A stretch of DNA of 64,000 nucleotides from Chitinophaga sp. CF418 (GCF_900142925.1 NZ_FRCN01000004.1:186001-250000), one strand, 5' to 3'. Shown: positions 43,081 to 52,259, counted from the first letter of the stretch. Translations and numbers: made by a program. Notes: generated by a model not told the origin, from the sequence alone.

Positions 43081-43337
43081 ATAACGGCCTGGGATCGCTG
43101 GGCCCAAGTCTGGATAGCATTTATTACAGGTCTTATGACAACAAGGTCAATTTCCTGCGAACGAATAAGGTTTGGCAGTTACTTACCCGCGATTATAGCG
43201 AGAACAATACCCGGAATGCCGTCACTTACAATAAATACGGTCTTCCGCTGCAATTCCCCGATGATCCAAAAGGCAAAACGGTTCTTTTCCTGGATACTTA
43301 TCTGACTAATGTGAAGATTACTTATAAATATAAATAG
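43080..43337 (+). pseudogene. C-terminal relic of an exported-protein gene
   Basis: A frame of about 85 codons reads LDSIYYRSYDNKVNFLRTN, KVWQLLTRDYSENN, then YNKYGLPLQF and ends VKITYKYK, resembling the C-terminal end of Bacteroidota lipoproteins with YDNK and DYSxNN patterns. There is no start codon, signal peptide or N-terminal part; the frame begins inside the glnN terminator. It therefore looks like the 3' remnant of a deleted gene. Confidence 0.6.
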
Positions 43338-43364
43338 CAATACAGGCAGATTGCTTAAAACAGA

Positions 43365-43396
43365 AAAGCCGGCCTGTCTGAGACAAGCCGGCTTTC
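43365..43396. terminator. Bidirectional terminator with GTC-TGA-GAC apex
   Basis: AAAGCCGGC (43365-43373) pairs with GCCGGCTTT (43387-43395), followed by a C-A mismatch and TGTC/GACA closing a TGA loop. It lies between the relic (plus) and accC (minus). The apex is shared with the hairpins at 32482 and 54643. Confidence 0.85.
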
Positions 43397-43415
43397 TTTA
43401 TATCGCACTGATAGA

Positions 43416-44753
43416 TTAAACCAGTTTGAAAGTTTCCGTGAATTTGGTTGTAAAGTTACCCTTACGGAAATTCTCATCACGCATCAGCTGCTGATGGAAA
43501 GGTATGGTAGTCTTCACACCTTCGATCACAAACTCGCTCAGCGCACGTTCCATGGTATTGATCGCTTCTTCACGAGTCTGCGCAATGGTGATCAGTTTCG
43601 CCACCATGGAGTCATAGTACGGAGGAATAACGTAACCGGCATAGATGTGGGAATCTACACGCACGCCATGACCGCCTGGAATATGCAGGGTAGTGATCTT
43701 ACCGGGAGATGGACGGAAATCATTGTAAGGATCTTCCGCGTTGATACGGCATTCGATTACGTGCATTTCCGGAGTATAGTTCTTACCGGAGATAGGAATA
43801 CCGGCAGCGATCTTAATTTGTTCCTTAATCAGGTCAAAATTGATCACCTCTTCGGTCACACCATGTTCTACCTGGATACGGGTATTCATTTCCATGAAGT
43901 AGAAGTTACGGTGTTTATCCACCAGGAACTCAATGGTACCAACACTTTCGTAATTGATAGCGGCAGCAGCCTTGATAGCTGCTTCACCCATCTTTTCACG
44001 TAGTTCGGGAGTCATGAATGGGGAAGGAGATTCTTCCACCAGTTTCTGGTGACGACGCTGAATAGAGCAATCACGCTCACTCAGGTGGCACACTTTACCA
44101 TATTGGTCACCTGCTACCTGGATTTCAATGTGACGGGGCTCTTCCACGAATTTCTCCATGTAGATACCATCGTTATTGAAAGCAGCGCGGGCTTCATTTT
44201 TAGCCATGTTGTAGGCGTTCTCCAGCTCTTCATCTTTCCATACTACACGCATCCCTTTACCACCACCACCGGCGGTAGCTTTCAGGATAATAGGGAGGCC
44301 CATTTCTTTTGACAGTTTCTTAGCTTCGTCAAGGTTCTGCAGAAGGCCACCAGAACCTGGGATAACCGGTACGCCGGCAGCGATCATGGTTTCTTTGGCT
44401 GTCATCTTATCTCCCATTTTGCGGATCATCTCCGGAGTGGGGCCGATGAATTTAATGCCGTGCTCTCCGCAGATCTCTGCAAAACGTGCATTCTCTGCGA
44501 GGAAGCCATAACCAGGGTGGATAGCATCAGCATTGGTGATCTCTGCTGCTGCCATCAGGTGAGGTATATTAAGATAGGATTCGCTGCTCTGTGGTTTACC
44601 TATACATACGGCTTCATCTGCGAACTTCACATGCAGGCTGTCTTTATCCGCAGTAGAATAAACAGCCACCGTTTTGATGCCCATTTCTTTACAGGTGCGA
44701 ATAATACGCAAGGCTATCTCTCCACGGTTGGCAATCAATATTTTCTTGAACAT
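43416..44753 (-). CDS. accC: Acetyl-CoA carboxylase, biotin carboxylase subunit
   Basis: This 445-residue ATP-grasp enzyme carboxylates biotin on AccB with bicarbonate. It has the N-terminal [29 protein letters not shown], the glycine-rich [57 protein letters not shown] and [18 protein letters not shown]. Length is typical. It is the third gene of efp-accB-accC; 109 nt with a long hairpin separate it from accB. Confidence 0.96.
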   Translation of the reverse strand: MFKKILIANRGEIALRIIRTCKEMGIKTVAVYSTADKDSLHVKFADEAVCIGKPQSSESYLNIPHLMAAAEITNADAIHPGYGFLAENARFAEICGEHGIKFIGPTPEMIRKMGDKMTAKETMIAAGVPVIPGSGGLLQNLDEAKKLSKEMGLPIILKATAGGGGKGMRVVWKDEELENAYNMAKNEARAAFNNDGIYMEKFVEEPRHIEIQVAGDQYGKVCHLSERDCSIQRRHQKLVEESPSPFMTPELREKMGEAAIKAAAAINYESVGTIEFLVDKHRNFYFMEMNTRIQVEHGVTEEVINFDLIKEQIKIAAGIPISGKNYTPEMHVIECRINAEDPYNDFRPSPGKITTLHIPGGHGVRVDSHIYAGYVIPPYYDSMVAKLITIAQTREEAINTMERALSEFVIEGVKTTIPFHQQLMRDENFRKGNFTTKFTETFKLV

Positions 44754-44790
44754 GTTTTTTCAATAGGTTAAAGAAAAGAGTAATAAATCT

Positions 44791-44852
44791 AAAAGGTTGG
44801 AAAACTATGAGGCAGATAAGTCTCCTTTTCTCCTCATAATATTCCAACCTTT
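44791..44852 (-). terminator. Long intercistronic hairpin between accB and accC
   Basis: AAAAGGTTGGAA pairs with TTCCAACCTTTT, then a 3-nt internal loop, then TATGAGG pairs with CCTCATA (44806-44812 and 44832-44838). The minus-strand tail TTTAGATTTATTAC is moderately U-rich. It may attenuate read-through into accC or protect the accB mRNA. Confidence 0.6.
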
Positions 44853-44862
44853 TAAATAAAAA

Positions 44863-45339
44863 TTAAGGTTCTACCAAAAACAAAGGCTGATCATATTCCA
44901 CAGGGGAAGCGTCGTCAACCAGTACCTTTACGATTTTACCACTTACTTCACTCTCGATCTCGTTGAAGAGCTTCATCGCTTCAATGATACAAACTACTTT
45001 ACCGGGAGCTACATCATCGCCTACATTCACGAAAGAAGGCTTGTCAGGACCAGGACTGCGGTAGAAAGTACCGATCATAGGAGACTTGATGGTTACCAGG
45101 TTGTCTGCCTTAGCTTCAGCTGCTTTAGCTTCTGCCGGAGCTGCCTGTGGAGCCTGAGCTACAGGAGCCGCCTGAGGCACTGGTTGATAAACAGGTGCTA
45201 CTGCTGGAACAGTATACACTGGTTGCTCGTTATCTTTTTGCTTTATTGTAATCTTAAACTTGTCCTGCTCTATGCTCAGTTCACTGATGTTGGACTTGTT
45301 GACCATCTTTACCAGCTCCTGAATCTGTTTAAAATCCAT
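44863..45339 (-). CDS. accB: Acetyl-CoA carboxylase biotin carboxyl carrier protein
   Basis: This 158-residue protein has an N-terminal helical part (1-40), a Pro/Ala-rich linker (about 43-78) and the biotinyl domain (80-158) with biotin attachment site K123 in IIEAMKLFNEI. The segment SPMIGTFYRSPGPDKPSF is the usual thumb region. It carries carboxybiotin from AccC to the carboxyltransferase. It follows efp by 54 nt and precedes accC. Confidence 0.96.
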   Translation of the reverse strand: MDFKQIQELVKMVNKSNISELSIEQDKFKITIKQKDNEQPVYTVPAVAPVYQPVPQAAPVAQAPQAAPAEAKAAEAKADNLVTIKSPMIGTFYRSPGPDKPSFVNVGDDVAPGKVVCIIEAMKLFNEIESEVSGKIVKVLVDDASPVEYDQPLFLVEP

Positions 45340-45393
45340 GTAGACAGTTTTTGGTTTAGAAATGCTTGTAAGTAGATAATATATGGACTAAAA

Positions 45394-45960
45394 CTATTCT
45401 TTTACTCTTTCGATGTATTCACCATTCTTGGTGTTTACCCTGATCAGTTCTCCCTCGTTTACAAACAGGGGAACGTTCACTGTGGCACCGGTTTCAACTG
45501 TGGCAGGCTTAAGTGTACGGGTAGCGGTATCACCTTTCAGACCAGGCTCGGAGTAAGTAACTTTTACAACGATCTTGTCAGGCAATTCAACGCTCATAGG
45601 TTGCTCGGTCTCTGTATTAATGGCTACGGCTACTTCCTGGCCTTCTTTCAGGAACTGAGGAGCATCGATCATTGACTCGGGCAGTGCGATCTGCTCAAAA
45701 GTCTCATTATCCATGAAATTGAACCCACTGTCATCCTGGTATAAAAACTGGTAAGTTTTCTTTTCAACACGTACAGGGTATATTGTGTCGCCGGAGTTCC
45801 AGGTATGTTCAATAGACCTGCTATTGTCAACACCTTTCAGCTTAGCCCATACTTTAGCTGCTGCACGGGCTGTTTTGTTCTGACCAAACTCTACAACAGA
45901 ATATAAGCTGTTTTCCAGCTTAATGATTAATCCTGTTCTGATATCTGCAGTGGTAGCCAT
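45394..45960 (-). CDS. efp: Elongation factor P with an arginine tip (TARA loop)
   Basis: This 188-residue protein relieves ribosome stalling at proline runs. It has the three-domain length of EF-P and its motifs: ADIRTGLIIKLENSLYSVVEF at the N-terminus, the end of domain I KLKGVDNSRSIEHTW, and domain III ending LIRVNTKNGEYIERV. In most EF-Ps the tip loop is P-G-K-G with modified lysine at about residue 34; here the aligned loop reads K29-T-A-R32-A and the tip residue is Arg32. It starts the efp-accB-accC operon. Confidence 0.93.
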   Translation of the reverse strand: MATTADIRTGLIIKLENSLYSVVEFGQNKTARAAAKVWAKLKGVDNSRSIEHTWNSGDTIYPVRVEKKTYQFLYQDDSGFNFMDNETFEQIALPESMIDAPQFLKEGQEVAVAINTETEQPMSVELPDKIVVKVTYSEPGLKGDTATRTLKPATVETGATVNVPLFVNEGELIRVNTKNGEYIERVKE

Positions 45961-46002
45961 AAAAGGATACTTAAATTTAAAGTTAAAAATACATTAGGAC
46001 TG

Positions 46003-46010
46003 CAAAAGTA
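46003..46010 (-). promoter_or_regulatory. -7 element before efp
   Basis: Minus-strand TACTTTTG lies 43 nt before the efp ATG. A TTTTG is only 11 nt upstream, too close, so a standard -33 element is missing. Confidence 0.45.
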
Positions 46011-46149
46011 ATTCATTCTGGCAAAATCCCTCATGGAACTGATTGCTTCCTAATTTGTTTTAGTGTTATATAGAGACCCTATTCTTACCTATTATTTTTT
46101 TTAGGAATGCAAACATAGTGTAAGGAAGGGTAATCTAGTAATTTTTTTA

Positions 46150-46180
46150 TAAAAAAATGGCAAGTATGTCCATACTTACC
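46150..46180 (-). terminator. Orphan minus-strand terminator-like hairpin
   Basis: GGCAAGTATG (46159-46168) pairs with CATACTTACC (46171-46180) with one mismatch, and on the minus strand ATTTTTTTAT follows. No minus-strand gene precedes it, so it would end only an antisense or small transcript. The 365-bp gap 45961-46325 holds no other recognisable feature. Confidence 0.4.
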
Positions 46181-46325
46181 TTCCAGTGCCCCGGAATAGT
46201 CCTTTTTTAAGTAAAGAAACCGTTCAAAATAAAGGTTCGAATACTCCTGGCTTTGGTTTATAGACTATTACAAAATTCGATACCTTTAGTTTTGTACAAA
46301 AATCAAGCGTTCAAAAATCAGACTT

Positions 46326-46835
46326 ATGAGACGTTATCTGTTCCTTTTATGTTGCTGTTGCCTGACATTCCTGTTACAAGCTCAAACCAGGACGGTGTCT
46401 GTGCCCAAGGATCAGCCTGCCTATCTTCAGTATCCGATAGTACCATCTTTCCCGCTTACATTGCCCGACGGCCACATTATTACCAAAAATGACCTGAGAA
46501 AGAACGTCAGGACAATTGTTTTTGTTTTTAGCGTAGATTGCGACCACTGTAAGCATCTGACGGAAGAGGTGCTGAAGAACATCGACAAGTTCAAAAAAAC
46601 ACAGATCCTTATGATCACGCCTTTTCAACCAGAACAGATGAAGGTGTATTATAATAATTATAACATCCAGAACTACCCCAATATTATAATGGCCAGCGAG
46701 CCGACCCGTCAGATCATGTATTTCTATAACCTGCATTACTTCCCCGGACTGTTCATTTATGACAAAAAACAACAGTTCGTGAAAGGCTTTGAAGGCACCG
46801 TGAAACTGGAACAGCTGCAGGAATATCTGAATTAA
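46326..46835 (+). CDS. Exported thioredoxin-fold protein
   Basis: This 169-residue protein has a signal peptide (about 1-20, FLLCCCCLTFLLQAQ) and a thioredoxin fold with the active-site motif C72-D-H-C75 in FSVDCDHCKHLTEEVL and the cis-proline in YFPGLFIYDKK (about 139). It would act as a TlpA/ResA-like thiol-disulfide protein in the periplasm. The proline-free start LPDGHIITKNDL is typical of the AhpC/TlpA type. Its partner is not in the window. It is 78 nt before mdh. Confidence 0.82.
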   Translation: MRRYLFLLCCCCLTFLLQAQTRTVSVPKDQPAYLQYPIVPSFPLTLPDGHIITKNDLRKNVRTIVFVFSVDCDHCKHLTEEVLKNIDKFKKTQILMITPFQPEQMKVYYNNYNIQNYPNIIMASEPTRQIMYFYNLHYFPGLFIYDKKQQFVKGFEGTVKLEQLQEYLN

Positions 46836-46913
46836 CATTGCGGGCCTGTTTCAGTGGCTATTGGTTACATTTGTTTATCCTCATATTCTTCACCTTAAAA
46901 CTTAATACAAACG

Positions 46914-47852
46914 ATGAAAGTTACTGTCGTAGGAGCTGGTAATGTAGGCGCAACCTGTGCTAATGTACTGGCCCACAGAGATTTTTTGCAGGAGGTTGTG
47001 TTGTTGGATATTAAAGAAGGCACCGCAGAAGGAAAGGCGTTGGATAGCTGGCAGCAGGCCCCGATTGATTACTATAGCACCAGGATAACGGGTGTCACGA
47101 ATGATTATCTCAAAACCGCTGGTAGTGATGTAGTAGTCATCACTTCAGGGTTGCCCCGCAAACCCGGCATGAGCAGGGATGACCTCATCTCTACCAATGC
47201 CAATATTGTAAAATCGGTTACCGAAAGCATTATCAAGCATTCTCCTGACGCCATTATTATAGTAGTAAGTAATCCGCTGGACGTGATGACTTATTGCGCC
47301 TACCTGACTGCCCAGAAAGACAGCAGTAAGGTGTTTGGTATGGCGGGCATCCTTGATACCGCCCGTTACCGTGCATTCCTTGCAGAGGAGATCGGCTGTT
47401 CCCCCAAAGACATTCAGGCTATCCTGATGGGAGGACACGGAGATACCATGGTACCACTACCTCGTTATACTACCGTATCAGGTATTCCTGTTACAGAACT
47501 TGTTGCTCCTGATAAACTGGAAGCTATTATACAACGCACCAAGGTAGGTGGCGGCGAAATCGTGAACTTGCTGGGTACTTCCGCCTGGTATGCTCCTGGC
47601 GCAGCTGCTGCACAAATGGTGGAAGCAATATTGAAAGACGAAAAAAGGATATTCCCCTGCTGCGCATGGCTGACCGGTGAATATGGACTGAAAGACATAT
47701 ACCTGGGCGTTCCTGTAGTACTGGGTAAAAACGGTATCGAAAAGATCCTCGAATTACAACTCAATGACAGCGAGAAGGCCTTACTGGCAACTTCTGCCAT
47801 CCACGTTAAAGAAGTTATGGATGTATTGGACAACATGAAAGTGATTGCATAA
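46914..47852 (+). CDS. mdh: Malate dehydrogenase
   Basis: This 312-residue NAD enzyme of the LDH-like MDH type interconverts malate and oxaloacetate. It has the Rossmann KVTVVGAGNVGATCANVL, the substrate-binding GLPRKPGMSRDDL, NPLDVMTY, and the catalytic His in MGGHGDTMVPL. Length is typical. It ends with a strong terminator and is separate from the thioredoxin-like gene. Confidence 0.94.
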   Translation: MKVTVVGAGNVGATCANVLAHRDFLQEVVLLDIKEGTAEGKALDSWQQAPIDYYSTRITGVTNDYLKTAGSDVVVITSGLPRKPGMSRDDLISTNANIVKSVTESIIKHSPDAIIIVVSNPLDVMTYCAYLTAQKDSSKVFGMAGILDTARYRAFLAEEIGCSPKDIQAILMGGHGDTMVPLPRYTTVSGIPVTELVAPDKLEAIIQRTKVGGGEIVNLLGTSAWYAPGAAAAQMVEAILKDEKRIFPCCAWLTGEYGLKDIYLGVPVVLGKNGIEKILELQLNDSEKALLATSAIHVKEVMDVLDNMKVIA

Positions 47853-47869
47853 TATATTCATCCTAATAT

Positions 47870-47919
47870 AAAAGGCTGACTAATAGCCAAAAATGATCCG
47901 GCTATCAGTCAGCCTTTTT
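47870..47919 (+). terminator. mdh terminator
   Basis: AAAGGCTGACT pairs with AGTCAGCCTTT and, after a bulge, ATAGCC pairs with GGCTAT around a 10-nt loop, followed by TTTTA. Confidence 0.87.
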
Positions 47920-48034
47920 AATGTCATCCCGGGAATGTCCTATGTCTCTCTCCCCCCTCCCCTCTTACTATTCCCAGGAATAAATCCTTTCGGGCTCTGA
48001 AAAGATTTGTTACATTCGTTTCAACGGTTATTAT

Positions 48035-48053
48035 ACAAAACGTGATGTTTTGT
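48035..48053 (+). promoter_or_regulatory. Candidate MarR operator
   Basis: ACAAAAC-N5-GTTTTGT is a perfect 7-bp inverted repeat of 19 bp total, 53 bp before the MarR gene start. MarR repressors commonly bind such palindromes over their own promoter. Confidence 0.45.
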
Positions 48054-48106
48054 TTGCCAAATGCATGATTGGTATTCGTATTTTTAACCCGACTATATTC
48101 TCACTT

Positions 48107-48568
48107 ATGTCAAACATAGAAAAGCTGATCTCGCAGAAAACATTTACCAGCGAGTATAATAAAGGGTTAATAGGTCTCATTTTCGTAGGCAACTGGATCG
48201 TGTCACGTCACCAACAATTCTTCAAGAAGTTTGACATCACCATGCAGCAGTATAACATATTGAGAATATTACGTGGTCAACACCCTAAAGCTGCTAATAT
48301 CAATACTTTAAAAGAGAGAATGCTGGATAAAATGAGTGATGTTTCGCGACTGGTTGAGCGCTTGCGTAAGGCTGGATTAGTGGAACGGAAGAGCAGTGAA
48401 GTGGACCGCAGAGCTGTGGACGTACAGATCACAGAGAAAGGATTAGCCTTACTTAAAGTAATGGACGTAGACCTTCCGGATCTTGAAGATTCCCTGAAAT
48501 TATCATTGACGGAAGAGGAAGCGTTACAGCTAAACATACTCCTCGATAAGATCCTGACACGCTATTAG
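48107..48568 (+). CDS. MarR family transcriptional regulator
   Basis: This 154-residue protein has the winged helix of MarR proteins: QYNILRILRGQHP, then the recognition region LKERMLDKMSDVSRLVERLRKAGLVERKSSEVDRRAVDVQITEKGLALL with the wing D-R-R. The dimerisation helices are at both ends. The start is ATG at 48107. A palindrome upstream suggests autoregulation. A target may be the MFS gene that is convergent with it, but this is not shown. Confidence 0.88.
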   Translation: MSNIEKLISQKTFTSEYNKGLIGLIFVGNWIVSRHQQFFKKFDITMQQYNILRILRGQHPKAANINTLKERMLDKMSDVSRLVERLRKAGLVERKSSEVDRRAVDVQITEKGLALLKVMDVDLPDLEDSLKLSLTEEEALQLNILLDKILTRY

Positions 48569-48603
48569 CGTAAGAAAACTACCGGCCTGGTGAGTACAAG
48601 TAC

Positions 48604-49908
48604 TCAATCAGCTGAAAGTTTTTTTATGTCTTTATCTTCTTCAGTGTAGTTTATGTCTTCCACGTAATTAAGGTCCTTCCCAAAAGTTTCTTCTACAGTA
48701 TACGATGCTATCAACGAAGCAGCGATACAAATCACTGCAACAAGGGCTCCGCTTTGCAGGTAACTAAAATAGTGTTGAGCGAAAGCAAACAGCATGGTGA
48801 TCAGTGGCAGCATCCCACGTGCAAAGTTGGGCACCGTAATGGCAACTGTAGCCCTGAGATTGGTACCAAAACTTTCCGCAGCTATCGTAACAAAAATAGC
48901 CCAGAAGCCTACACTGAAACCAAGTATGAAACAGACTGTATAGAAAAGCCACTTTTCTGCACCATGGAGATTAAGATAGAAAAAGACGCAGATGGAAGTC
49001 AAAGACAGGAAGATCATCATCACTTTCCGCCGGCTTTTTAGTATCTGGCTGAGTAAACCGCTGGAAAAATCCCCGAGCACCAGCCCGGCATAACAAAATG
49101 CCACTGCATCTCCCGGGTTAATTGGGGACTTCACTCCCATTTCAACAGCGAATTTATTGGAGAATGCTACTAATATCCCTACCACAAACCAGGTGGGAGC
49201 ACCAAGTAACACGCATTTCAAATATCGGAAAAAGCGTTCTCTGTTATTAAACAAGGCGAGGAACTCTCCCCTTCCCACCGCATTTTTCTCTACTGTCTTG
49301 TTGAACATATGCGATTCCATTACGCTGATACGTAAAATCAGCAGTAACAGGCCTAATCCACCTCCAATAAAATAACAGTAACGCCAGTCTGGCACTACCT
49401 TGGCAATAAAATTTGCAGCAACAGCCCCCGAAACGCCTACGGTGGCAACTATCATAGTGCCGTACCCTCTCTTTTCTTTTGGTAATATTTCAGCTACCAG
49501 TGTAATACCGGCGCCTAATTCCCCGGCAAGCCCCAATCCCGCAACGAAACGCCAGAACAGGTAACCGGTCGTGCCAGTCACAAACCCATTGGCAATATTC
49601 GCAATCGAATAAAGTAATATGGAACCAAACAATACCTTCAGACGACCTTTCTTGTCTCCGACAATTCCCCAGAAGATCCCTCCTACGAGCAATCCGGCCA
49701 TCTGTACATTTATTAGTAACATACCTACACCCGAGTCAATTTCCGACTGAGGCACTCCCAGGTCTTTCAGACTGGGCACTCTCAGGATCGTAAATAATAA
49801 CAGATCATAGATATCGACGAAATATCCCAGAGAAGCTACTATCACTGCGACATTAAAGATCGAAGCGGAACGGTTACCGGATTGCATAACGGGTGCCTGT
49901 TTATTCAT
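48604..49908 (-). CDS. MFS transporter (sugar/metabolite-H+ symporter type)
   Basis: This 434-residue inner-membrane protein has 12 hydrophobic segments. The loop after helix 2 is GDKKGRLKVLFGSILLYS, the MFS signature (G-x-x-x-D/G-R-x-G-R type), and helix 4 continues FVAGLGLAGELGAGITLVAE. It resembles metabolite-H+ symporters; the substrate is unknown. It overlaps the upstream DedA gene by 8 nt, so the two are co-translated. Confidence 0.9.
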   Translation of the reverse strand: MNKQAPVMQSGNRSASIFNVAVIVASLGYFVDIYDLLLFTILRVPSLKDLGVPQSEIDSGVGMLLINVQMAGLLVGGIFWGIVGDKKGRLKVLFGSILLYSIANIANGFVTGTTGYLFWRFVAGLGLAGELGAGITLVAEILPKEKRGYGTMIVATVGVSGAVAANFIAKVVPDWRYCYFIGGGLGLLLLILRISVMESHMFNKTVEKNAVGRGEFLALFNNRERFFRYLKCVLLGAPTWFVVGILVAFSNKFAVEMGVKSPINPGDAVAFCYAGLVLGDFSSGLLSQILKSRRKVMMIFLSLTSICVFFYLNLHGAEKWLFYTVCFILGFSVGFWAIFVTIAAESFGTNLRATVAITVPNFARGMLPLITMLFAFAQHYFSYLQSGALVAVICIAASLIASYTVEETFGKDLNYVEDINYTEEDKDIKKLSAD

Positions 49909-50566
49909 TCACATCGGTATGAGTAGGATGCGGATGTTTTGCTTTACCAAAAACCAGTTTAATAATAACAGGTAATGTAGTAATAATTATTAATATAATT
50001 ACAATAAGTTCCAGATGTTCTTTTAGTGTCGGAAAGAATTTATCCAGGTAATGACCTGCCAGCATCATAGAAAATACCCAGCAGAAGGAGCTGATAATAT
50101 TAAAGAACATAAATCTCTTCCTTTCCATTTGCACAATACCGGCCACAATAGGTGCGAAAGTCCGGATAATAGGCAGGAAACGGGCCAGAAATATGGCGCC
50201 GCCGCCATATTTATCATAGAATTCTTTAGCCTGGTATAGGTGCTTCCGCTTAAAGAAGAAAGTATCTTTTCTATTAAAAAGTAATGGCCCCGACTTAATG
50301 CCAAACCAGAAGCCCACGAAATTTCCCAATACCCCTGCTATGGAGATCATTACCATAATGAGGAAGAAAGGAACATTAAAAAAGCTTTCACTCAGTAAAC
50401 CACCATATATACCAGCTACGAAAAGCAGGGAATCTCCAGGCAGGAAAAAACCAACAAAAAGCCCTGTTTCAGCAAATATGATCAGCAATAATAAATACAG
50501 GCCACCGTGATCAATGATCCAATGTGGGTTAATAAGGTGCTTGAATAACTCTATAAACTGGTCCAT
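49901..50566 (-). CDS. DedA family membrane protein
   Basis: This 221-residue protein has the VTT/DedA domain: an N-terminal helix pair (YLLLLIIFAETGLFVGFFLPGDSLLFVAGIYGG) with the acidic and Gly-Pro-Gly-Asp signature, then FGGGAIFLARFLPIIRTF-like GGGAIFLARFLPIIRTFAPIVAG and a C-terminal membrane helix. DedA proteins are likely flippases for undecaprenyl phosphate or phospholipids. It overlaps the MFS gene by 8 nt. Confidence 0.92.
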   Translation of the reverse strand: MDQFIELFKHLINPHWIIDHGGLYLLLLIIFAETGLFVGFFLPGDSLLFVAGIYGGLLSESFFNVPFFLIMVMISIAGVLGNFVGFWFGIKSGPLLFNRKDTFFFKRKHLYQAKEFYDKYGGGAIFLARFLPIIRTFAPIVAGIVQMERKRFMFFNIISSFCWVFSMMLAGHYLDKFFPTLKEHLELIVIILIIITTLPVIIKLVFGKAKHPHPTHTDVNE

Positions 50567-50694
50567 ATATACTTTAATAATCTCAAAATCAGATACTAAT
50601 ATAGGCGCTTACACTGCCTTCTGTCAGCACTGAACAAAATGTTCAACACCACACAGACTCTGGGCAAAGTAAGCATAAAACTGTTATTGAATTG

Positions 50695-52062
50695 TTATAC
50701 TTCCTTTAACTGGGAGGCAGGTACATCTGCCAGGGAATTTTCCCATTTGGATACCACTGCGGTTGCCATTGCATTACCAATAACATTCGTAGCAGAGCGT
50801 CCCATATCAAGTAAGTGATCTACCCCAAGCAAAAGTAGTAATCCGGCTTCAGGAATATTGAACATTGAAAGTGTACCGGCGATCACCACCAGAGAGGCCC
50901 TGGGTACCCCGGCTATACCTTTGCTGGTGATCATTAATACAAGTAACATAGAAATCTGCTGTTCAAAACCCAGATGCATATTATAAGCCTGGGCAATGAA
51001 CAGGCTGGCAAAGGTCATATACATCATGGAGCCATCCAGGTTAAAGGAATAACCTAAAGGCAGTACGAAACTAACAATGCGGTTATCACAACCGAATTTT
51101 TCCAGCTCTTCCATTGTGCGGGGATAGGCAGCTTCACTGCTGGCAGTACTAAAGGCCAGTAACAGGGGATCTTTTATCAGACCGAGTAATGTAAACACCC
51201 GGCGTCCGAGTATCAGGAATCCAACCAAAGCCAATACTATCCATAAAGTGACAAGGCCCATGTAAAATTGTCCTATGAATTTGCCATAGGTCAGCAAAAT
51301 AGTAAGTCCTTTCTGAGAGATGATTGCTGCCATAGCACCGAATACTGCAAAAGGAGCAAAATTCATCACATAACCTGTTACTTTCAACATGATATGGGCT
51401 ACGCTGTCCATGAATTTTACCACGACAGCCCCAAACTCACCCACCGCTGCCGTAGCTACGCCAAAGAAAAGTGAGAATACAACGATCTGTAAGATCTCGT
51501 TATGCGCCATCGCATCGATCACACTATCGGGGAATACATGCTGAAAGAAGCCTTTCAAGGTCATAGCGGCAGCAGCCACACCACTACTGGCGTGAGAATC
51601 CGGTATCGGCAGGTTCAAAGAATGACCTGGTTGCAGAATATTCACCAGCATCAGTCCCAGGAAAAGGGAAATAAAAGTAGCTGAAATAAACCATAACATG
51701 GTTTTACCACCAATACGGCCCACCGCCTTAATGTCACCCAGTTTTGCCACTCCTACCACTAGTGTAGAAAATACCAGGGGAGCAATGATCATTTTTACCA
51801 GCCGCAGAAATATATCAGTCAGAATAGAAATGTTGTCAGCAAATTTTCTGATGGTAGCTTCCCCGGTACTGCCTTTACCGGTAGAGAGACCAATAATATA
51901 TCCGGCAGTGTTGCCCAGGGAACCGTTATCAGCGGAGACCATCTGTCCGGCATTTCCGCCACCATAGGTATCGGTATAGGAAACGTTCACAATGTATCCT
52001 GTCAGGATTCCCAATACCATGGCTATGAAAATAAATAGTGTAAGCCGGTTGGATCTCTTCAT
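50695..52062 (-). CDS. Dicarboxylate/amino acid:cation symporter (DAACS family)
   Basis: This 455-residue transporter has eight membrane helices and two re-entrant loops with the family motifs: FLRLVKMIIAPLVFSTLVVGV, the serine-rich STASSEAAYPRTMEELEKFG (hairpin 1) and LPLGYSFNLDGSMMYMTFASLFIAQ (helix 7). It probably takes up glutamate, aspartate or C4-dicarboxylates with Na+ or H+. It lies 128 bp upstream of the DedA-MFS pair and may be transcribed separately. Confidence 0.93.
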   Translation of the reverse strand: MKRSNRLTLFIFIAMVLGILTGYIVNVSYTDTYGGGNAGQMVSADNGSLGNTAGYIIGLSTGKGSTGEATIRKFADNISILTDIFLRLVKMIIAPLVFSTLVVGVAKLGDIKAVGRIGGKTMLWFISATFISLFLGLMLVNILQPGHSLNLPIPDSHASSGVAAAAMTLKGFFQHVFPDSVIDAMAHNEILQIVVFSLFFGVATAAVGEFGAVVVKFMDSVAHIMLKVTGYVMNFAPFAVFGAMAAIISQKGLTILLTYGKFIGQFYMGLVTLWIVLALVGFLILGRRVFTLLGLIKDPLLLAFSTASSEAAYPRTMEELEKFGCDNRIVSFVLPLGYSFNLDGSMMYMTFASLFIAQAYNMHLGFEQQISMLLVLMITSKGIAGVPRASLVVIAGTLSMFNIPEAGLLLLLGVDHLLDMGRSATNVIGNAMATAVVSKWENSLADVPASQLKEV

Positions 52063-52259
52063 GCAAAGCCTTTTAATTACTATTAATATTTGTGCTAAAC
52101 GCTAAAATTCCCCAAAAATAAGGTTAGTACTGTAAAGTTGTGACTTCATTTATAAAATAAAAGCTCAGGGTTTGCTTTTTGATATTTATATTTGGCGATC
52201 TGTAATAAAACGAAACAACAACTAAACCACTTAAACGTCAACCACAATATCTCTTTAGT

